The position numbers were made by a program, and so were the translations under genes. The notes under the pieces were generated by a model, which was given only the letters and a program-made list of their open reading frames with translations, was not told the DNA's origin and made no database searches. This document shows positions 31,035 through 40,940 of a stretch of DNA of 64,000 bases, one piece after another (position 1 is the first letter of the stretch; each line of letters starts with the position of its first letter). The stretch comes from Streptomyces chromofuscus (GTDB lineage Bacteria; Actinomycetota; Actinomycetes; Streptomycetales; Streptomycetaceae): the NCBI RefSeq assembly GCF_015160875.1, contig NZ_CP063374.1, positions 5,149,501 through 5,213,500 of the forward strand. Direction: 5' to 3'.

Positions 31035-31802
31035 CGCGGACCGCCGACGGATCTTGTTGCCGAGCCAGACCAGCGGGTCGTACTTGCGGTCGACGGCCCG
31101 CTCCTTCAGCGGGATCAGTGCGTTGTCGGTGATCTTGATGCCCTCGGGGCAGACCTCGGTGCAGCACTTGGTGATGTTGCAGTAGCCGAGGCCGTGTTCG
31201 TCCTGGGCCGTGCGTTTGCGGTCGAGGCCGGACTCGGCCGCCGCGTCCAGCGGATGCATGTCAAGTTCCGCGACGCGCATCAGGAAACGCGGTCCCGCGA
31301 ACGCCTGCTTGTTCTCCTCGTGGTCGCGGACCACATGGCAGGTGTCCTGGCACAGGAAGCACTCGATGCACTTCCGGAACTCCTGTGACCGGTCCACGTC
31401 CTCCTGCATCATGCGGTACTCGCCGGGCCCCAGACCGGCCGGCGGCACGAAGGACGGGACCTCGCGCGCCTTCTCGTAGTTGAAGCCGACGTCCGTGACG
31501 AGATCCCGTACGACCGGGAAGGCGCGCAGCGGGGTGACGGTGATCGTCTCCTCGCGGTCGAACACCGACATCCGGGTCATGCACATCAGCCGGGGCCGCC
31601 CGTTGATCTCGGCGGAGCACGAACCGCACTTGCCCGCCTTGCAGTTCCAGCGCACGGCCAGGTCGGGGGCCTGGGTCGCCTGGAGGCGGTGGATGATGTC
31701 CAGCACCACCTCGCCGTCGTTCACCTCGACCCGGAAGTCCTCCAGGCCGCCCCCGTCCGCGTCCCCGCGCCACACCTTGAAGCGGGATTCGTAGCTGCTC
31801 AC
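31023..31802 (-). CDS. sdhB: Succinate dehydrogenase iron-sulfur subunit
   Basis: A 259-residue electron-transfer subunit of complex II. The [2Fe-2S] ligands are C54, C59, C62 and C74 (CKAGKCGSC...C). Two further cysteine clusters (CIECFLCQDTC and CNITKCCTEVCPEG) bind the [4Fe-4S] and [3Fe-4S] centres. The GTG at 31802 overlaps the sdhA stop (GTGA), giving translational coupling in the operon anchor-sdhA-sdhB. The length is typical of the Sdh1-type actinobacterial enzyme. Located on the cytoplasmic face of the membrane complex. Confidence 0.93.
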   Translation of the reverse strand: MSSYESRFKVWRGDADGGGLEDFRVEVNDGEVVLDIIHRLQATQAPDLAVRWNCKAGKCGSCSAEINGRPRLMCMTRMSVFDREETITVTPLRAFPVVRDLVTDVGFNYEKAREVPSFVPPAGLGPGEYRMMQEDVDRSQEFRKCIECFLCQDTCHVVRDHEENKQAFAGPRFLMRVAELDMHPLDAAAESGLDRKRTAQDEHGLGYCNITKCCTEVCPEGIKITDNALIPLKERAVDRKYDPLVWLGNKIRRRSASAE

Positions 31803-33745
31803 TCGTACAGCTCCTCTTCGGCGAGGTACTTGACCAGCTCCTCCTTGTCGAACAGGGCGAGCAGGTCGGGTCGGATGGGTTCGGTGGTCTCGCGGGTAAG
31901 GGTGATCTGGCCCCGGACCGGGTCCGTGGCCGCCAGGCCGCCCGTGGGGTCGGTGAGCCGGCAGAGCAGATTGATACGCCGCCACCTGCGGTCCATCGAC
32001 GGGTGGTCCTCGCGGGTGTGGCCGCCGCGCGACTCGTTGCGCTCCAGCGCAGCCCGCGCCACGCACTCGCTGACCAGCAGCATGTTCCTCAGGTCCAGGG
32101 CGAGGTGCCAGCCCGGGTTGAACTGGCGGTGGCCCTCGACGCCCGCGCGGCGGGCCCGTACCCGCAGCTCGGCCAGCTTCTCCAGGGCCTGCTTCATCTC
32201 CGCCTCGCGGCGGATGATGCCGACCAGGTCGTTCATAGTCTGCTGCAGTTCCTGGTGGAGGGTGTACGGGTTCTCCGGCGGGCCCCCGGCGGGCTCCTCG
32301 ATCTCCGCCTCGGCGGAGAAGGGGCGCAGGGCCTCCGCCGCCGCGCTGTCCACCTGGACGTCGTCCACCCGGGGCCGGGTCGTCGCCACCGAGGCCGCGT
32401 ACTCGGCGGCGTACTGTCCCGCCCGGCGGCCGAACACCAGCAGGTCGGAGAGCGAGTTGCCGCCGAGCCGGTTGGAGCCGTGCATCCCGCCGGCCACCTC
32501 ACCGGCCGCGTACAACCCCGGCACCCCGCGGGCCGCCGCCGAGTCGGAGTCGACGGCGATGCCGCCCATCACGTAGTGGCAGGTGGGCCCGACCTCCATC
32601 GCCTCGGCGGTGATGTCGACGTCGGCCAGCTCCTTGAACTGGTGGTACATCGACGGCAGCCGGCGCTTGATCACCTCGGCGGGCATCCGCGTCGACACGT
32701 CCAGGAACACACCGCCGTGCGGGGAGCCTCGGCCCTCCTTGACCTCGGTGTTGATCGCCCGGGCGACCTCGTCGCGGGGGAGCAGCTCCGGGGGGCGCCG
32801 GTTGGTGTCCGGGTCGTCGTACCAGCGGTCGGCCTCGTCCTCCGTCTCGGCGTACTTCTCCTTGAAGACGTCCGGGATGTAGTCGAACATGAACCGCTTG
32901 CCCTCGGAGTTGCGCAGCACGCCGCCGTCGCCGCGGACGGACTCGGTGACGAGGATGCCCTTCACCGAGGGCGGCCAGACCATGCCGGTCGGGTGGAACT
33001 GCACGAACTCCATGTTCAGCAGGGGCGCCCCGGCCAGCAGGGCCAGCGCGTGGCCGTCGCCCGTGTACTCCCAGGAGTTCGACGTGACCTTGAAGGACTT
33101 GCCGATGCCACCAGTCGCGATCACCACGGCGGGGGCCTGAAGGACGAAGAAGCGGCCCGACTCCCGCTCGTAGGCGAAGACACCGCTCACCCGGGAGCCG
33201 TCCTCGTCCTTGAGGACGCGGGTGACCGTGCACTCCTGGAAGACCTTCAGGCGGGACTCGTAGTCACCGGTCTCCTTGAAGTCCTCCTGCTGCAGCGCGA
33301 CGATCTTCTGCTGCAGGGTGCGGATCAGCTCGAGGCCGGTGCGGTCGCCGACGTGGGCGAGGCGCGGGTACTCGTGGCCGCCGAAGTTGCGCTGGGAGAT
33401 CCGGCCGTCCTTCGTACGGTCGAACAGGGCGCCCCAGGTCTCCAGCTCCCACACCCGGTCCGGGGCCTCCTGGGCGTGCAGTTCGGCCATCCGCCACTGG
33501 TTCAGGAACTTGCCGCCGCGCAGGGTGTCCCGGAAGTGCACCTGCCAGTTGTCGTGCGGGTTCGCGTTGGCCATCGCGGCGGCGATGCCGCCCTCGGCCA
33601 TCACCGTGTGCGCCTTGCCGAACAGCGACTTGCAGATCACGGCGGTACGGGCGCCGCGCTCGCGGGCCTCGATGGCGGCACGCAGCCCGGCGCCGCCCGC
33701 GCCGACCACGACGACGTCCCACTGCTGTCGCTCCACCACGGACAT
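31799..33745 (-). CDS. sdhA: Succinate dehydrogenase / fumarate reductase flavoprotein subunit
   Basis: A 648-residue catalytic flavoprotein. It has the FAD dinucleotide motif VVVVGAGGAGLRAAIEA at about 12-28, the covalent-FAD His46 in GKAHTVMAEGGIAAA, substrate-site segments FVQFHPTGMV and HGSNRLGGNSLSDLLVFGRR, and the C-terminal helical domain. It oxidises succinate to fumarate and feeds electrons to SdhB. The ATG at 33745 is family-like (MSVVERQQWDVVVVGAG). The anchor stop lies 17 bases upstream. The order anchor, A, B matches the mycobacterial Sdh1 type (Rv0249c-Rv0247c). Confidence 0.94.
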   Translation of the reverse strand: MSVVERQQWDVVVVGAGGAGLRAAIEARERGARTAVICKSLFGKAHTVMAEGGIAAAMANANPHDNWQVHFRDTLRGGKFLNQWRMAELHAQEAPDRVWELETWGALFDRTKDGRISQRNFGGHEYPRLAHVGDRTGLELIRTLQQKIVALQQEDFKETGDYESRLKVFQECTVTRVLKDEDGSRVSGVFAYERESGRFFVLQAPAVVIATGGIGKSFKVTSNSWEYTGDGHALALLAGAPLLNMEFVQFHPTGMVWPPSVKGILVTESVRGDGGVLRNSEGKRFMFDYIPDVFKEKYAETEDEADRWYDDPDTNRRPPELLPRDEVARAINTEVKEGRGSPHGGVFLDVSTRMPAEVIKRRLPSMYHQFKELADVDITAEAMEVGPTCHYVMGGIAVDSDSAAARGVPGLYAAGEVAGGMHGSNRLGGNSLSDLLVFGRRAGQYAAEYAASVATTRPRVDDVQVDSAAAEALRPFSAEAEIEEPAGGPPENPYTLHQELQQTMNDLVGIIRREAEMKQALEKLAELRVRARRAGVEGHRQFNPGWHLALDLRNMLLVSECVARAALERNESRGGHTREDHPSMDRRWRRINLLCRLTDPTGGLAATDPVRGQITLTRETTEPIRPDLLALFDKEELVKYLAEEELYE

Positions 33746-33762
33746 CACAGGGCCCCACTCAT

Positions 33763-34596
33763 CTAGAAGAAGCGCGGATCGTCGAAGACACCGGACGCGA
33801 GGAGATAGACGTAGAAGTCGGCGAGCGCCACGCTCACCAACGACGTCCAGGCGAGCAGCATGTGACGGGCGTTCAGCCTCCCGACCCACTGCCACATCCG
33901 GTAGCGCACCGGGTGTCTGGAGAAGTGCTTGAGCTTGCCGCCGACGATGTGCCGGCAGGAGTGGCAGGAGATCGTGTACGCCCAGATCAGCACGATGTTG
34001 ACGAGGAACACCAGCGTGCCGAGGCCCATGTGGCCCCACGCGTAGTTCTCGTCGCGGAAGGCGAGCACGGTGTCGTACGTCAGGATGCCGGCGACGAGGA
34101 TCGCGGCGTAGAAGAAGTACCGGTGGATGTTCTGCAGCACCAGCGGGAAGCGGGTCTCCCCGGTGTACTTCTTGTGCGGCTCGGCCACCGCGCAGGCCGG
34201 CGGGGACGCCCAGAAGCCCCGGTAGTAGGCCTTCCGGTAGTAGTAGCAGGTCAGGCGGAAGCCGAGCGGGAAGATCAGGATGATGATCGCGGGGGAGATG
34301 CCCCACCAGCCGCCGAAGATCTCCCAGTTCGGGCCCGCCTTCATCGGCTCGCAGTTCTCCGCCAGGCAAGGGGAGTAGAACGGCGATACGTACGGGGCCG
34401 CGTAGTAGTCGGCGTTCGCGAAGGCCCGCCAGGTCGAGTACACGATGAAGGCGAACAGCCCGGCGGCGGTGGCGGCCGGCGCCAGCCACCAGCGGTCGGT
34501 CCGCAGGTGCGGCGCGGCGATCGCGGCGCGGGACGCCGACCGGACGCCGCCCGGGGGACGGGGATCTGAGGTTGTGGGTTCCGTACCAGTGGCCAA
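33763..34596 (-). CDS. Sdh1-type succinate dehydrogenase membrane anchor
   Basis: A 277-residue integral membrane protein with about five transmembrane helices (near 40-57, 98-113, 150-170, 186-206, 245-265). It sits directly upstream of sdhA. Length and order match the membrane anchor of the mycobacterial Sdh1 complex (Rv0249c). Notable residues are CLAENCEP in an external loop, LQNIHRYFFYAA and TISCHSCRH between helices; cysteine/histidine motifs of this kind are consistent with the membrane-embedded Rieske-type cluster described for mycobacterial Sdh1. The N-terminal 30 residues are polar. ATG at 34596. Confidence 0.85.
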   Translation of the reverse strand: MATGTEPTTSDPRPPGGVRSASRAAIAAPHLRTDRWWLAPAATAAGLFAFIVYSTWRAFANADYYAAPYVSPFYSPCLAENCEPMKAGPNWEIFGGWWGISPAIIILIFPLGFRLTCYYYRKAYYRGFWASPPACAVAEPHKKYTGETRFPLVLQNIHRYFFYAAILVAGILTYDTVLAFRDENYAWGHMGLGTLVFLVNIVLIWAYTISCHSCRHIVGGKLKHFSRHPVRYRMWQWVGRLNARHMLLAWTSLVSVALADFYVYLLASGVFDDPRFF

Positions 34597-34629
34597 GGTG
34601 TGACTCCGGTCGGTCGGGACTCGGATCGG

Positions 34630-34920
34630 TCAGGGTGCGCGTCGGTCGCGGGCGCCGAGTCCCTCGTCGTCCGTGTCGACCCACAGGCTGTTGTCGTACG
34701 GCGTGTCGGGAATGGTGACGAGCTCCGGACGCCGCTGCGCGGCCGGTGTGCTGGACGCCTCGCGGAGCAGCGCGACGCTCTCGCGCAGGTGCTCGCAGTC
34801 GGTGCGCACGCGGCGTATGTCGAGCCCGCCGGTGCCGAGCTGCTGCTCCAGGCGGCCCAGCGACCGGGACAGGTCGTCCAGACAGCGCTGCACCGATGTC
34901 AGTTCGTCGTGCACGGACAT
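34630..34920 (-). CDS. Small conserved coiled-coil protein upstream of sdh
   Basis: A 96-residue soluble protein. Residues 1-55 form a heptad-like helix (LTSVQRCLDDLSRSLGRLEQQL, then ECEHLRESVALLREA-like); the tail is acidic. It is conserved in this position upstream of the succinate dehydrogenase operon of streptomycetes as far as I recall. Only 33 bases separate it from the anchor gene, so it is probably the first cistron of the operon. No membrane segment, so it is not the extra small Sdh subunit. Function unknown. Confidence 0.65.
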   Translation of the reverse strand: MSVHDELTSVQRCLDDLSRSLGRLEQQLGTGGLDIRRVRTDCEHLRESVALLREASSTPAAQRRPELVTIPDTPYDNSLWVDTDDEGLGARDRRAP

Positions 34921-35217
34921 GACGTGACCTCACTTCCGTCGGCCCTGCGGCCGTGGGTGGCAACGGTCATGCGCCTGCGAGTGTTGCGCGTCACACCTGC
35001 CGCTGGGAAGGGACGTGCACCGATTGGCCGAGGCGTACAGGTGCATCCCGGGGTGCGTTGCGCCGCACGGGTGGGGTTACCGGCCGTCGCCGCCGTGTCG
35101 CCCGCTGTTGCTGAACCCTTTCCTCTTCAGTGGCCGCGTAGAGCCGAGAACATCTGATCAGCTCCATATACCGCCAAAAGTGATCGTAACCCCCGCGGCC
35201 CCCGGAGGTAACCAGAG

Positions 35218-37302
35218 ATGTCCCACGACGGCGTCGGTCCGCGCGCAGTGCTGCGCTCGGTCGCCCTCCTCACCGCGGGTGTGCTCGCGGTGCCCGCGCT
35301 GACCGGATGCGGCTCGGACGACGAGGCCGGCAAGCCGCTGGCCGTACAGGACATCGCGCCCGCCGCCCGGGCGCAGGTCGCCGACGGCGGCACCCTGTAC
35401 TGGGCCGTGGACGCCGTGCCGGACACGCTGAACACCTTCCAGGCCGACGCCGACGCGACCACCACCCGGATCGCCCAGGCGGTGCTGCCGTCGCTGTACC
35501 GGCTGGACGACAGCGGGCGGCCGGAGATCAACCCCGACTACCTGGAGTCCGCCGAGGTCGTCGAGACCGAGCCGCGCCAGGTGGTCCTCTACAAGCTCAA
35601 CCAGCAGGCCGTCTGGACCGACGGCCGGGAGCTGGGCGCGGCCGACTTCGCCGCCCAGTGGCGGGCCCTGTCCGGGAAGGACAGCGCCTACTGGACCGCG
35701 CGCAACGCCGGGTACGACCGGATCGAGCGGATCGAGCGGGGCGGCAGCAACCTGGAGGTCAAGGTCACCTTCAGCCGGCCCTACGCCGACTGGAAGTCGC
35801 TGTTCTCGCCGCTGTACCCGAAGGAGGTCATGGGCACGCCCGATTCCTTCAACGACGGGGCCCGCAGCAAGCTCAAGGTCACCGCCGGACCGTTCACCGT
35901 GCAGCAGGTCGACCGGAAGAAGGACGAGGTCACCCTCGTGCGCAGCCCGCGCTGGTGGGGTGAGCCGGCCAAGCTCTCCAAGATCGTGCTGCGGGCCGTG
36001 CCGCGCGTGGAGCGGGCCGGCGCGCTGGCCGCCGGGACCGTGGACGTGGCCGACATCGACGCCGCCACCGCCCGGCGCGTCGAGATCGCCGGGCGCCCCA
36101 AGGGAACCGGGACGCCGCTGCAGGGCGCCAAGGCGGCGGAGGCCCCGGACACGGGGGCGCTGGCCCGCTACGAGGTCCGCAAGTCGCTGGAACCGGCCTA
36201 CACCCAGCTCGCCCTCAACGGCGCCGGCGGTCCGCTCGCCGACGAACGGGTCCGCCGGGCTGTCGCCCGCGCCCTGGACCGCAAGGAACTGGCGGAGGTC
36301 GTCCTGAAGCCGCTCGGGCTGCCCGCGGTGCCGGTCGGCAGCCACCTCGCGCTGGCCGGGCAGGCCGCGTACGCCGACAACAGCGGGGCGCTCGGCGGCG
36401 AGGACACCAAGGAGGCACAGGCCCTGCTCGCCGACGCGGGATGGGTGCGCGGCGGACCGCTGAAGGACCAGACGAAGAAGGAGAAGGCGGCGGGTGCCGA
36501 GGGGCAGTCGGCGTCGCCCGGGTCCGAGCAGTCGGCGGGGGAGGACGACGGGACGTACATCGTGGGGGAGGAGGACGGCAAGGCGGGCGAGGAACCCGAC
36601 GGGCGCGAGCCCGAGAAGGACCCCCGCAGTCTCGCCCAGGACGGCAAGCAGCACCTCCAGCAGGGCGGCGGGGCGCAGGGGGCGTACGCCCCCAAGGGCA
36701 CCGCGGCGCCGGGGGCCGCGGCCGGGCCGCTCGCCAAGGACGGCAAGCCGCTCACCCTGCGGTTCGTGCTGCCCTCGGGAGCGGGGTCCGACACGCTGCA
36801 CCAGGTCGCCGACCGCATCTCGCGCATGCTGCAGCGGGTGGGAATCCGCACGGAGACGACGAAGGTCTCCGACGAGAGCTACTTCAAGGACCACATCGCC
36901 AACGGCGAGTACGACCTGGCGCTGTACTCCTGGCCGGCGTCGGCGTTCCCCGCGACCGACGCCCGGCCGATCTACGCCAAGCCGGTACCGGCCGCCGACG
37001 GCTCCCTGAGCGTCGAGCAGAACTACACGCGGGTCGGCACCGACCAGGTCGACCAGCTCTTCGACCAGGCCATCGCCACGCTGGACGAGGAGGAGGCGCG
37101 CGACCTCGTGCGCAAGGCCGACTCCCGCATCTGGGCCGCCGCCGGCTCGATCCCCCTCTACCAGCGCCCGCAGCTCACCGCCGTCCGCAAGACCCTTGCC
37201 AACGCCGGGTCCTTCGGCTTCGAGACACCGGTGTACGAGGACATGGGCTTCTTGAAGAAGGCCCAGAAGGCGGCGGGTCCGCAGCGGGCGGACAAGGACT
37301 GA
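35218..37302 (+). CDS. Peptide-binding lipoprotein (SBP family 5) with low-complexity insertion
   Basis: A 694-residue extracytoplasmic solute-binding protein of the DppA/OppA family. The lipobox is ALTGC with the lipidated Cys31. Family-5 segments include GGTLYWAVDAVPDTLNTFQ, WTDGRELGAADFAAQW and ERVRRAVARALDRKELAE. Between about 415 and 515 an inserted Glu/Gly/Ala/Gln-rich stretch (SAGEDDGTYIVGEEDGKAGE region) interrupts the domain; usual members are about 540-600 residues. GGAGG lies upstream of the ATG. No permease or ATPase is adjacent; it may serve the BldK or the second transporter downstream. Confidence 0.85.
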   Translation: MSHDGVGPRAVLRSVALLTAGVLAVPALTGCGSDDEAGKPLAVQDIAPAARAQVADGGTLYWAVDAVPDTLNTFQADADATTTRIAQAVLPSLYRLDDSGRPEINPDYLESAEVVETEPRQVVLYKLNQQAVWTDGRELGAADFAAQWRALSGKDSAYWTARNAGYDRIERIERGGSNLEVKVTFSRPYADWKSLFSPLYPKEVMGTPDSFNDGARSKLKVTAGPFTVQQVDRKKDEVTLVRSPRWWGEPAKLSKIVLRAVPRVERAGALAAGTVDVADIDAATARRVEIAGRPKGTGTPLQGAKAAEAPDTGALARYEVRKSLEPAYTQLALNGAGGPLADERVRRAVARALDRKELAEVVLKPLGLPAVPVGSHLALAGQAAYADNSGALGGEDTKEAQALLADAGWVRGGPLKDQTKKEKAAGAEGQSASPGSEQSAGEDDGTYIVGEEDGKAGEEPDGREPEKDPRSLAQDGKQHLQQGGGAQGAYAPKGTAAPGAAAGPLAKDGKPLTLRFVLPSGAGSDTLHQVADRISRMLQRVGIRTETTKVSDESYFKDHIANGEYDLALYSWPASAFPATDARPIYAKPVPAADGSLSVEQNYTRVGTDQVDQLFDQAIATLDEEEARDLVRKADSRIWAAAGSIPLYQRPQLTAVRKTLANAGSFGFETPVYEDMGFLKKAQKAAGPQRADKD

Positions 37303-37503
37303 TCAGGGCGCGTCCCGCGGCCGGCGCACTCGGTGCGGGTGGGGCGACGAAACGGCTCCCACCTGCACCGACGCATCCGCGCAAGCCCCAGTCGCGGCAG
37401 CCCCGTACCATGGGGTGAGGCCGTGGCGTGTCAAGCCCGGCAGGGCGCGCGTAACTCAGTCCTACGCGCAGCCGTCCTCACCATCCCGGGAGTACGCCGC
37501 AAT

Positions 37504-39411
<1,908 letters not shown>

Positions 39412-39434
39412 CGGCCCTCCAAGGGCCCTCTGAC

Positions 39435-39480
39435 ACGACCCGTCTCCCTCCCGCGCGGGAGGGAGACGGGTCGTTGTTGT
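39435..39480 (+). terminator. Terminator of typA
   Basis: A perfect 20-bp inverted repeat (39435-39454 with 39455-39474) followed by TTGTTGT, 23 bases after the typA stop. Confidence 0.9.
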
Positions 39481-39791
39481 GGGCTCATTCAGCAGCCTGT
39501 CAGCGGCCCGTGAAGCCCTGTTCGGATATCGGTGCCCCGGCGATCAAGTTTCGGACATGTAAACAAAAATCCCTCCCACTATGTCCGGTTCGCCGATTTC
39601 ACGTCTCGCCTGTCAAGCGCGCGCAGGTGTCAATCTTTGCAATTTTTGCTCAAAAAATGGGCGGTAGGGAGATCCCTGTGCCTTCCGCCCTTGACGCGCG
39701 TTGATGCACTTGGCGAAAGTTCCCCCAAACCACAGAACCTGCCGGTATCTGTGCTGCGCTCAACTCTCCAACCCCCCGGGGGAAGAAACAC
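39481..39791 (+). promoter_or_regulatory. bldKA: Leader/promoter region of bldK operon
   Basis: About 310 bp without a gene. It contains the inverted repeat CGGACAT (39552-39558) / ATGTCCG (39581-39587) and an AT-rich segment with TTTTTG-CT-CAAAAA at 39643-39656, both unusual in this GC-rich window, ahead of the GGGGGAAG ribosome binding site at about 39777. Likely the control region of a developmentally important transporter; exact promoter not assigned. Confidence 0.45.
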
Positions 39792-40838
39792 ATGACCAGT
39801 CCAACCAAGGCCGAGGGCTCCGGGTCCACGGTCGCCTTGGACCCAGAGCTCGAGGCGACGTCGGAAGTCGCCAAGGGAGCAACGAAGCTTGAGGGTCGTT
39901 CCCCCGGGCAGTTGATGTGGCAGCGCTTCAAGCGTGACCGTACAGGGATGATCTGCGCCGGCGTAGTGATTTTCTTCTTCGTCATCGCGCTGTGCGCACC
40001 GCTGCTCACCATGATCAGCGGCACGGACCCGTACACCCTCTACGGCCAGGACCCGACGTACGCGGACAAGCCCGTCCTGGACGACTTCGGGCTTCCGCTC
40101 GGCTACTTCGGCGGCATGTCGGCCGAGCACTGGTTCGGCGTGGAGCCGCAGTACGGCCGGGACCTGTTCGCGATGCTGGTGTACGGCATGCGGACGTCGC
40201 TGTTCATGGCGCTGGGCGTGTCGGTGCTGCTGACGGTCACCGGTGTGGTCCTCGGTCTGATCGGTGGCTACTTCGCGGGTCGTACCGACTACTGGCTCGG
40301 CCGGGTCACGGACTTCTTCCTGTCCTTCCCCTCGCAGCTCTTCTTCATCGCCTTCATGCCCGTGGTGACCTCGTTCTTCGTGGACCCGCGCGACGAGACG
40401 CCCACGTACTTCCGGGCGCTGGCGATCCTGATCGTGCTGTGGGTGCTCGGTTGGATGGGTATGTCCCGTCTCGTCCGTTCCGTGGTGCTGGCGCTGCGTG
40501 AGCGGGAGTTCATCGAGGCCGCCAAGGTCTCCGGGGCCTCGCCGGGCCGGATCATCCGCAAGGAGGTCCTGCCGAACATCGTCACGCCGGTGCTGGTGCA
40601 GTTCACGTATCAGCTGCCCAGCACCATCCTGACCATCGCCTTCCTTTCCTTCGCGGGCGTCGGCTTCGTCGAGCCCACCCCGGACTGGGGGCGTCTGTTC
40701 GCCGCCGGCGCGAACTACACCCAGCAGGACCCCGCGTTCATCTTCTTCCCGGGTGTGGCGCTGGTGATCTTCATCCTGTGCTTCAACCTCCTCGGAGACT
40801 CGGTACGGGATGCCTTCGACCCCAAGTCCGGGCGCTGA
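39792..40838 (+). CDS. bldKA: Oligopeptide ABC transporter permease (BldKA-like)
   Basis: A 348-residue inner-membrane permease of the DppC/OppC type. A polar N-terminus of about 55 residues precedes the first helix (MICAGVVIFFFVIALCAPLLTM); five more helices follow, and the EAA loop reads EAAKVSGASPGRIIRKEVLPN. First gene of a permease, binding protein, permease, ATPase, ATPase operon behind typA, the order of bldKA-E in S. coelicolor, where it imports an extracellular peptide signal needed for aerial growth. The symbol is assigned on order and neighbours, not on alignment. Confidence 0.8.
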   Translation: MTSPTKAEGSGSTVALDPELEATSEVAKGATKLEGRSPGQLMWQRFKRDRTGMICAGVVIFFFVIALCAPLLTMISGTDPYTLYGQDPTYADKPVLDDFGLPLGYFGGMSAEHWFGVEPQYGRDLFAMLVYGMRTSLFMALGVSVLLTVTGVVLGLIGGYFAGRTDYWLGRVTDFFLSFPSQLFFIAFMPVVTSFFVDPRDETPTYFRALAILIVLWVLGWMGMSRLVRSVVLALREREFIEAAKVSGASPGRIIRKEVLPNIVTPVLVQFTYQLPSTILTIAFLSFAGVGFVEPTPDWGRLFAAGANYTQQDPAFIFFPGVALVIFILCFNLLGDSVRDAFDPKSGR

Positions 40839-40940
40839 GCCGTCCATTGGTGGGGGGTGGCTGCCGCCCCCGCGTCGGCCTACCAGCCGCGTCAGGCAGT
40901 ACTCATGGATAACAACCGACAGGTAGGTGCATACACCGCT

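Noticed and set aside
31799-33766. Long open frames on the plus strand opposite sdhA
   Set aside because: They are mirror frames caused by third-position G/C bias; composition is Val/Gly/Arg-rich with no domain, while the minus strand encodes a textbook flavoprotein.
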